Assembly: GCA_905181865.1 (NCBI GenBank)
Contig: CAJIZG010000001.1
Location: 372,001 to 436,000, forward strand
Reading direction: 5' to 3'
Source of the DNA: Urechidicola croceus
Lineage (GTDB): Bacteria > Bacteroidota > Bacteroidia > Flavobacteriales > Flavobacteriaceae
Length of the DNA: 64,000 nt
Position 1 is the first letter of the stretch, and each line of letters opens with the position of its first letter. Below the pieces are notes generated by a model, which saw nothing but the letters and a program-made list of their open reading frames with translations, was not told where the DNA came from and did not search any database. Below, piece after piece: positions 53,954-62,039 of the stretch. Both the position numbers and the translations under genes were made by a program.

Positions 53954-55405
53954 ATGTCTTCGGTTACTAAAGGTGATAAAAATATAGTAAGTGCTCCTTC
54001 ATCTAAAGGAAAAGCACTAAGAATTAACTTAAACAATAATATTTACGGAACATTTGCAGAAATTGGAGCAGGTCAAGAGACTGTTCGACATTTCTTTAGA
54101 GCCGGTGGAGGATCTGGAACTATTGCCAAAGCCATGAGTGCCTATGACAAAACCTTTTCGGATGCCATTTATGGTATAGAGGAGGATAAAAGATATGTGA
54201 CCGAATCTAGATTAAAAAAGATGGTTACCCATGAAATTCACCTCATGGAAGATCGATTGAGTAGAGAAAAGCACAAAAACACCCTGTTTTTCTCCTATGC
54301 GAATACAGTCGCAACTATTGATTTTGCTAAAAATTTTAAAGGCCATGGCTGGATTGGAATAAAATTTCAATTGGATCCCTTAGAGGATTATAATGAAATA
54401 ATTATGCACGTTCGATTTAAAGAGAATGATGCCAGATTACAGCAGGAAACACTGGGAGTATTGGGTGTAAATCTAATATACGGTGCCTTTTACATACATG
54501 ACAGCCCAAAAGATTTACTTAAATCTTTTTACGATAATTTAGATAAAGATCAAATTGAAATTGACATGATCAATTTCTCAGGACCTCGCTTTGCTTATGT
54601 AGATAATCGTTTGATGAGTTTACAATTGGTAAAAAATGGCATGACCAATGCTGTGATGTTCGGGCCTGATGGAAATAACTTATTGCCTGCAAAACAATTA
54701 TACAAAAAGAATATCTTAACTTTTAGAGGAAGTTTTAGACCGGTAACCAAGGTCAATATGGATATTTATCATAAAGCAACGAAGCTTTTTTATGCTGAAA
54801 AAAAGGTAGATAAAGAGAAAACAAAAATTATTTTTGAAATAACTTTATCAAATCTATCTGCAGAAGGCGAAATAAACGAACGAGATTTTTTAGATAGGGC
54901 AGAATTACTTTGTTCCTTGGGTCAACATGTAATGATTACAGATTTCTCGGAATATTATAAATTAGTTGAATTCTACTCTGAGTTTACCAAAAAGAGAATG
55001 GGATTAGGCATGGGAGTATATAACCTAATTCAAATTTTTGACGAAAAATACTATCGCAACTTAAGTGGAGGTATATTGGAAGCCTTTGGAAAACTCTTTT
55101 TCAAAGATTTAAAAATATATTTATATCCATTAAAAGATGTGAAAACTGGGGAGATCATTAATAGTAGGACGTTGAAAGTTCATCCTAGAATGAAGGAGCT
55201 TTACAAGTTTTTCAAATACAATGGAAAAGTTATTGATATTGAAAATTATGATCCAGAAACTTTAGAAATATTTTCTAGAAAGGTGTTCCAAATGATTCAA
55301 AATGGTGAAGTTGGTTGGGAAGAAATGTTACCCGAAGGAGTTTCTGAAATTATTAAAGATCAACGGCTTTTTGGGTATTCAAAAAGAAAATTCAGAAAAA
55401 AATAG
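53954..55405 (+). CDS. Conserved protein of unknown function, 483 aa
   Basis: This soluble protein has no signal peptide or membrane helix. It contains TFAEIGAGQETVRHFFRAGG (33-52), AMSAYDKTFSDAIYG, RLSREKHKN, GHGWIGIKFQLDP, MFGPDGNNLLPA and LRGSFRPVTKVN-like stretches. It matches a large, highly conserved bacterial family variously annotated as nicotinate-nucleotide adenylyltransferase or TonB-dependent receptor; neither label has support in the sequence (no HxGH adenylyltransferase motif, no barrel). The strong conservation remembered from other Bacteroidota implies an enzymatic core function. It sits upstream of the ECF sigma operon. Confidence 0.75.
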   Translation: MSSVTKGDKNIVSAPSSKGKALRINLNNNIYGTFAEIGAGQETVRHFFRAGGGSGTIAKAMSAYDKTFSDAIYGIEEDKRYVTESRLKKMVTHEIHLMEDRLSREKHKNTLFFSYANTVATIDFAKNFKGHGWIGIKFQLDPLEDYNEIIMHVRFKENDARLQQETLGVLGVNLIYGAFYIHDSPKDLLKSFYDNLDKDQIEIDMINFSGPRFAYVDNRLMSLQLVKNGMTNAVMFGPDGNNLLPAKQLYKKNILTFRGSFRPVTKVNMDIYHKATKLFYAEKKVDKEKTKIIFEITLSNLSAEGEINERDFLDRAELLCSLGQHVMITDFSEYYKLVEFYSEFTKKRMGLGMGVYNLIQIFDEKYYRNLSGGILEAFGKLFFKDLKIYLYPLKDVKTGEIINSRTLKVHPRMKELYKFFKYNGKVIDIENYDPETLEIFSRKVFQMIQNGEVGWEEMLPEGVSEIIKDQRLFGYSKRKFRKK

Positions 55406-55461
55406 TTTGACACTGTTAAACCTATTCTACATTTAGGTGTCTTACTCCAAAAGTAATCATT

Positions 55462-56004
55462 TTGATTAAAGAGGAAGAACTTGTAAAACAGCTTAAAAAC
55501 AAACGAACGCAGGAAAAGGCGTTTCTAATTTTGATGTCTGAGTACAAGGAGCGTCTGTATTGGCATATTCGAAAAATAGTAATCTCCCATGACGATGCCG
55601 ATGATGTTCTTCAAAACACTTTTGTGAAAATATTTCGGAATATTGCAAATTTCAAAGAGAATAGTAAATTATATTCCTGGATGTATAGAATTGCGACAAA
55701 TGAATCGATTACTTTCATAAATAAAAGAGCAAAACAAAAAGTTTTAGATATTTCTGAGCATCAACATCATCTCGCAGAATCGCTGCAAGATGATGTTTTA
55801 TACACCGGTTCAGATATTCAATTAATATTACAAAAGGCCATTGCAACCTTGCCACAAAAACAGCAACTAGTTTTTAAAATGAAATATTTTGATGAAATAA
55901 AATATAGTGATATGTCTGAAATTTTAGGGACAAGTGTTGGCGCACTGAAGTCTTCTTATTTTCATGCAGTTAAAAAAATTGAAAAAATAATCACATCAAA
56001 TTAA
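55462..56004 (+). CDS. ECF RNA polymerase sigma factor
   Basis: This 180-aa protein starts with TTG. Region 2 is DDADDVLQNTFVKIFRNIANF (about 39-59) with YSWMYRIATNESITF. Region 4 is LPQKQQLVFKMKYFDEIKY followed by the helix-turn-helix SDMSEILGTSVGALKSSYFH. It directs polymerase to a small regulon. The next two genes, 32 nt and then 1 nt downstream, look like its membrane-bound regulator and periplasmic sensor. Confidence 0.95.
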   Translation: MIKEEELVKQLKNKRTQEKAFLILMSEYKERLYWHIRKIVISHDDADDVLQNTFVKIFRNIANFKENSKLYSWMYRIATNESITFINKRAKQKVLDISEHQHHLAESLQDDVLYTGSDIQLILQKAIATLPQKQQLVFKMKYFDEIKYSDMSEILGTSVGALKSSYFHAVKKIEKIITSN

Positions 56005-56036
56005 ACTATTTATATTTTAAAAAGTCCTAGAAGGAT

Positions 56037-56636
56037 ATGACACCAGAAAAATTTAAAAATATTGCACCTAAACTTTTTGAGTTAAAAAAACTCAAAAATG
56101 GTTTTGATATTCCAAAGAATTATTTAGATTCTGTTGAGGAAAATATAATTTCTTCTCTGTTCTTAGATTCCATTGAGAATAAAAATTCTTTTGATATTCC
56201 TGAAAACTATTTTGATCTAGTTGAACCCTCCGTTCTTGAAAAAATTAAAAATGAAGACCAATCAATCCCAGAAAGTTATTTTAGCACTGTAGAAAATCGA
56301 GTATTTGAAAAAATTAGAAAGAAACCTCTTATTATTTCTTTCCATGCAAGAGTTATTAAAAAATTAGTTCCTCTCGCCATTGCTGCTTCTATATTGCTAA
56401 TTTTTATCTTTCAATTTTTTACTGATCATGAAAATAATGATTTTGCATCTATAAATGTTAATGATATAGAATTTTGGATCAACAATGGCAACATAAACTT
56501 AAATGATACTGAATTAGCCTTTCTATATGAAGATACGCAAATAGAAAGCGTAAGTATTTTTGACTTTTATGAAGAAGAGGAGGTGTATAATTATTTAAAC
56601 GAGTTAGATGTAGAATCTTTAATTTTAACTAATTAA
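56037..56636 (+). CDS. Probable anti-sigma-like membrane protein with three IPxxYF repeats
   Basis: This 199-aa protein has one transmembrane helix (about 110-128). The cytoplasmic half holds three short repeats: GFDIPKNYLDSVEE (22-35), SFDIPENYFDLVEP (51-64) and QSIPESYFSTVEN (75-87). The periplasmic tail is acidic. Its place between an ECF sigma gene and a periplasmic sensor gene makes it the likely anti-sigma factor, though it lacks the zinc-binding HxxxCxxC motif of the common ZAS class. The role is inference from position. Confidence 0.7.
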   Translation: MTPEKFKNIAPKLFELKKLKNGFDIPKNYLDSVEENIISSLFLDSIENKNSFDIPENYFDLVEPSVLEKIKNEDQSIPESYFSTVENRVFEKIRKKPLIISFHARVIKKLVPLAIAASILLIFIFQFFTDHENNDFASINVNDIEFWINNGNINLNDTELAFLYEDTQIESVSIFDFYEEEEVYNYLNELDVESLILTN

Positions 56637-56637
56637 C

Positions 56638-57102
56638 ATGAAAAATAGTAAACATACAATTGTATTACTTATTATTACTTTAGTATTTTTTGGATTGAAT
56701 TCCAATGCACAATCTAGTGACAAACGAGAACAATTAAAATCCCTGAAAATTGGATTTATCAGTGAAGCGCTTGACCTAAGTCCAAAAGAAGCTACTGATT
56801 TCTGGCCTATTTATAATTTTTATCAAGATAAAATCCATAAGTTCTATTACCAAAACCGAAGTATTAGACGTGAATTAAAGTCTGAAAATTTTGAAGGAAT
56901 GAGCGATTCAAAAGCTTCTGATTTATTAGATAGACTGTTAAAAACAGATAAGGATATTTATACTGAAAAAGAAGTGATGTTTGAAAAGTTACAATCTATT
57001 TTACCTTCCAAAAAAATATTAAAACTACACAAATCCGAGGATGGGTTTAATCGCAAAATGCTAGAACATTATAGAAAAAGAAAAGAAGGTCAAAAGAGAT
57101 AA
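56638..57102 (+). CDS. Periplasmic sensor partner of the ECF sigma factor (Spy-like)
   Basis: This 154-aa protein has a signal peptide (1-24, ending SNAQ). Its helical body contains ISEALDLSPKEATDFWPIY, reminiscent of the LTxxQ-type motifs of Spy/CpxP-like chaperones, and a basic C-terminus. Bacteroidota genomes label such proteins sensor of ECF-type sigma factor. It starts 1 nt after the anti-sigma-like gene and ends at a strong terminator. Confidence 0.75.
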   Translation: MKNSKHTIVLLIITLVFFGLNSNAQSSDKREQLKSLKIGFISEALDLSPKEATDFWPIYNFYQDKIHKFYYQNRSIRRELKSENFEGMSDSKASDLLDRLLKTDKDIYTEKEVMFEKLQSILPSKKILKLHKSEDGFNRKMLEHYRKRKEGQKR

Positions 57103-57135
57103 AAAAGGAAGTAATTTACTCCCTTTTTTATCTCT
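57095..57135. terminator. Bidirectional terminator between convergent genes
   Basis: AGAGATAAAAAAGG...AGTAA pairs with the mirrored ACTC...CCTTTTTTATCTCT (one mismatch near the loop). A and T runs on both sides suit the plus-strand sigma operon and the minus-strand ABC-F gene. Confidence 0.8.
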
Positions 57136-57154
57136 CTATATATTGTTTATTCTT

Positions 57155-58783
<1,629 letters not shown>

Positions 58784-58949
58784 TTAATTTTTTGCGAAAG
58801 TACAAAAATAACATCTTTAAAACCCCTTTAAATTCAAGTAATTCAGAGCAAAGGCGTTAAACTTTCATTATCATTAAATTAAATACTTTAATCAGTTAAT
58901 CATTCTGCTACTCCCAATTTTTCAAACGGTTAAATTTATAAGTTAATTT

Positions 58950-59099
58950 TTATGCTGGCAATTTATATTGATTAAATTTAGGATTAGGAGTTTTATTTTC
59001 CAATTCTGTATGTCTTCTTTCATTAGTATAAAACTGGATATAATTCTGTATGGCATTTATTCTAATTTGGAAACTTTCTATTTCGAAAAGATAATATTG
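58950..59099 (-). pseudogene. C-terminal fragment of an IS3-type transposase
   Basis: A minus-strand frame ending at TAA 58950-58952 reads INAIQNYIQFYTNERRHTEL and ends NKTPNPKFNQYKLPA. This is the typical tail of IS3-family integrase-core transposases (IxNYIxFYNxxRRHxxLxxxTP). Going upstream it merges out of frame with the end of the acyltransferase gene, so only about 40-50 codons survive and there is no DDE core. It is too short to be active. Confidence 0.7.
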
Positions 59100-60177
59100 G
59101 CCTTTCAAAATAGCGATATACAAACTCCGACAACACTATTGTCGCGCATAAATATAAAGTAAAGATTCCTAATTTCTCTAAGAATTGCAATTCCGAAACA
59201 GTAACAAAACGTTCAATTGACAATAGCACTATAGAGTAATTTATCAAATAATATGCATATGATCTTGTACTGATAAATAATACCATCTTTTTAAAACTAC
59301 CATTCATTTTTAATGACACAAAAAAGGGAAATAACAAACCTAAACTAATGGCCACTCCTTGTAAATATATAAACACAAAAAAGACTACATGCGTTTGAGG
59401 TGCTAAATTAAATTTAAATATTGAGAAGTGGAGAAAGACAAATAATAACAGTCCAAGAAGTCCAATACTCACTTTATATTTTTTCGTAAACTCGCCATAA
59501 GTTCTTATGAGGTAAATCAAAAGAAAACCAACATAGATTGAATCTATTCTATAAATAATCACTTTTCTAAAGGTAGTACTCCAAATTTTAAAAGATTCAA
59601 CATTAGTGTTGAGATAATAATCAAACTTTATATATGTTAATCCCAGAATAGCCGTAATTGTAACACCCAAAAAAAGTTGTTTTTTGTATTTCGATTTAAA
59701 TACATACATAGCTAAATAAACAAACAAGGGAACTAGTAAGTATGCGTACTCTTCAATAGACAAACTCCATGCTTCGGCAAAAAAACTTGGGTGAGGAGTA
59801 TTGAAATTTTGTAAAAAAACAAAATAAGGCCATATATCAACCGCCGACCTTTGGTTAAAAAAGAAGATTAGCAAAATATTTAAAACTAATATTAAAAAGT
59901 AATTTGGTAAAGTTCTTAACCATCTTCGTTTCCAAAAAATAATTAACTCCGAAAATCTACTTTTTCCTTGTTGAATGTTTTTTAATAAAATAGTACCAAT
60001 TAAAAAGCCACTTAGTACAAAAAATAAATCGACTCCTATTGCACCAAACCCTCTAATTATACTTAATAATAAGTTTTTTGAAGTAGGAAATAGCAAATAA
60101 GTAGAATGCGATGAAATAACCAATATTATAGCTATTGCTCTAAGCAAATCCAAACCAACAATTCTACTCTTTTGCAT
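59062..60177 (-). CDS. Acyltransferase 3 family membrane protein
   Basis: This 371-aa protein has about ten transmembrane segments and the family N-terminus LDLLRAIAIILVISSHSTYLL, with catalytic-type His in SHS, GVDLFFVLSGFLIG and AEAWSLSIEEYAYLL. It O-acylates glycans or lipids of the surface. The end, YRYFERPILSFRNRKFPN, is the usual short tail, but its last codons lie over the start of the IS3-type fragment, so the final residues may have been altered by an insertion. Divergence at the tail does not touch the core. Confidence 0.88.
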   Translation of the reverse strand: MQKSRIVGLDLLRAIAIILVISSHSTYLLFPTSKNLLLSIIRGFGAIGVDLFFVLSGFLIGTILLKNIQQGKSRFSELIIFWKRRWLRTLPNYFLILVLNILLIFFFNQRSAVDIWPYFVFLQNFNTPHPSFFAEAWSLSIEEYAYLLVPLFVYLAMYVFKSKYKKQLFLGVTITAILGLTYIKFDYYLNTNVESFKIWSTTFRKVIIYRIDSIYVGFLLIYLIRTYGEFTKKYKVSIGLLGLLLFVFLHFSIFKFNLAPQTHVVFFVFIYLQGVAISLGLLFPFFVSLKMNGSFKKMVLFISTRSYAYYLINYSIVLLSIERFVTVSELQFLEKLGIFTLYLCATIVLSEFVYRYFERPILSFRNRKFPN

Positions 60178-60228
60178 TTCTTTTTATTATTCTTTCGTTT
60201 TAAACTTTTAAGTACACAAACTATTCAA

Positions 60229-61407
60229 CTATTTAAAATTTCTATATTTTTCTGTATTTTCAAATACACAGGTAAGTATACTATTCTCTATTTTATCATA
60301 TTGAATATCTTTTCTAGACATAACGGATGTTGCAACTTCGACAACAGTATTCATTTGATAGGTTTTAAATCCACCTGTTCCTCCAATAGCGAATGAGGGA
60401 ATAAAATTCCGCTGATAACCCGAACCATAAATATTAGCACTTACCCCGACTACAGTTCCCGTATTAAACATTGTATTGATTCCGCACTTCGAGTGATCTG
60501 CCATAATCAAGCCGCAAAATTGTAACCCTGTTTTTGCAAATCTTCCTGATTCATAATTCCACAGTTTAACCTCTGAATAATTATTCTTAAGATTTGAACT
60601 ATTTGTATCTGCTCCTAAATTACACCATTCTCCAATTACAGAATTTCCTAAATAGCCTTCATGACCTTTGTTTGAATACCCAAATATCACAGCATTTTTT
60701 ACTTCTCCACCAACTGTAGAATGAGGTCCGATGGTCGTAGCTCCATAAATTTTAGCCCCCATTTTAAGAACAGCATTTTCGCACAGCGCAAATGGACCTC
60801 GAATAGCGCATGCTTCCATGATTAACGAATCTTTACCAATATAAATAGGCCCAGTACTTGCATTTAATGATGAAAAATTGACCACTGCACCTTCCTCAAT
60901 AAATATATTTTTTCTATCTACACAATTTACAGAATCTGAAATCGTTGCCGACTTCCTACCCTTTGTTAAAAAATCAAAATCCTGTTTAATTGCAGCGTCA
61001 TTCAAAGAGAAAATATCATAGGTGTTTTTAACCTGAACTAATTCTTCGTTAAAAGTAATATGCTCATAGTCGTCTAAATTTTTAACTTCTTGAGAGTTTG
61101 TTGCAAAGAAGGCTACTACCTTATCACCAAAAAAAACAGCTTGATTAATTCTTAATTTTTTAATCAATAGAACTAATGGATCTGTTGGTAAAAAAGAAGC
61201 GTTTATCATAATGTTTACTTCCATTTCTACCATTGGATATTTTTCCTCCAAATATTCTTCGGTTAATGTAGTTGTAGTCAAACCCAATCTTTTCTCCCAC
61301 TTTTCACGAATGGTTAAAATCCCTATCCGAATATCCGCAACTGGACGTGTATAAGTGAAAGGAAGCAAAGCATCACGTACATCACCATCAAACAAAATAT
61401 AATTCAT
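60229..61407 (-). CDS. GlmU-like putative sugar nucleotidyltransferase
   Basis: This 392-aa protein starts NYILFDGDVRDALLPFTYTRPVADIRIG. The N-terminal half lacks the usual GxGTRM loop. The C-terminal half (about 165-370) is a left-handed beta-helix with hexapeptide repeats (IYIGKDSLIMEACAIRG, LKMGAKIYGATTIGPHS, GEWCNLGADTNSSNL) like GlmU. Bacteroidota commonly carry this GlmU-family protein of unproven activity. The frame is open ten codons further upstream, but a TATATTTG box lies in that segment, so ATG 61407 is chosen. Confidence 0.85.
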   Translation of the reverse strand: MNYILFDGDVRDALLPFTYTRPVADIRIGILTIREKWEKRLGLTTTTLTEEYLEEKYPMVEMEVNIMINASFLPTDPLVLLIKKLRINQAVFFGDKVVAFFATNSQEVKNLDDYEHITFNEELVQVKNTYDIFSLNDAAIKQDFDFLTKGRKSATISDSVNCVDRKNIFIEEGAVVNFSSLNASTGPIYIGKDSLIMEACAIRGPFALCENAVLKMGAKIYGATTIGPHSTVGGEVKNAVIFGYSNKGHEGYLGNSVIGEWCNLGADTNSSNLKNNYSEVKLWNYESGRFAKTGLQFCGLIMADHSKCGINTMFNTGTVVGVSANIYGSGYQRNFIPSFAIGGTGGFKTYQMNTVVEVATSVMSRKDIQYDKIENSILTCVFENTEKYRNFK

Positions 61408-61423
61408 ACTATTTCTTTTAAAA

Positions 61424-61431
61424 CAAATATA
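61424..61431 (-). promoter_or_regulatory. -7 box (TATATTTG, minus strand) for the GlmU-like gene
   Basis: TATATTTG ends 16 nt before ATG 61407 and overlaps the longer possible frame, supporting the shorter start. Confidence 0.5.
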
Positions 61432-61602
61432 AAACAATAGGATGTTGAAAATATATTCTTCGAAAAAAAGAAATATATTTTTCTCTTTTTTCTATAAAAA
61501 CAGAACGACAATTGTTAACACGCTATTAAAGTGAATTAATCTTATAAGAATTTGTAATTTAATTGATATCTTTAAACTCAAAAATACATAAATAATGTTC
61601 TT

Positions 61603-61956
61603 ATGAGAAATTTTAATTTATTCTTAATTTGTTTACTTACGACAGCGACAATCGCTTCTTGCTCTTCTAGCAGCGATGATGATATGGAGCCTATTCCAAC
61701 TCCATCAAACATTACATATACAAATACCGTAAAAACAATTATAGATAAAAACTGTACTACAAGTTCTTGTCATGATAACAACGCACCAGCTGCTGGCCTC
61801 TCCTTTACCACGTATGCTGATGTTAAGATTGGTTTTCAAAGTAAAGGAGCTCTTTCTCAAATTGAATCTGGAGCCATGCCAAAAGACAAAGCCAAATTAC
61901 CGCAAGCTACGATCACTAAAATTAAGGGTTGGATAACAAACAATTACAAGGAGTAA
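61603..61956 (+). CDS. Lipoprotein with a cytochrome-c-like CxxxxCH motif
   Basis: This 117-aa protein has a lipoprotein signal with Cys20 (TIASCSSSSDDD) and a Pro-rich linker. A small domain follows with TIIDKNCTTSSCHDNN (Cys51, Cys56, His57) and a later SGAMPKDKAKLP that could supply Met as the second heme ligand. The spacing is CxxxxCH, not the CxxCH normally recognised for heme attachment. It resembles planctomycete/Bacteroidota c-type-cytochrome-like lipoproteins. Heme binding is plausible but unproven. It is alone, convergent with carB. Confidence 0.75.
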   Translation: MRNFNLFLICLLTTATIASCSSSSDDDMEPIPTPSNITYTNTVKTIIDKNCTTSSCHDNNAPAAGLSFTTYADVKIGFQSKGALSQIESGAMPKDKAKLPQATITKIKGWITNNYKE

Positions 61957-61989
61957 AAGAATACGTTGTCACAAGTCTCATATAAAAGA

Positions 61990-62024
61990 GAAATGCCTCA
62001 ACGTATCTAGTTGAGGCGTTTCTT
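61990..62024. terminator. Bidirectional terminator between the cytochrome-like gene and carB
   Basis: GAAATGCCTCAAC pairs with GTTGAGGCGTTTC (one G-U) across a 7-nt loop, with a partial T-run. It lies 33 nt after the plus-strand stop and 16 nt after the carB stop. Confidence 0.65.
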
Positions 62025-62039
62025 AGAATTTATGTAGTA

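Noticed and set aside
58968-59162. Plus-strand ORF of 64 codons
   Set aside because: It is the complement of the IS3 transposase fragment and the acyltransferase end; no independent support.
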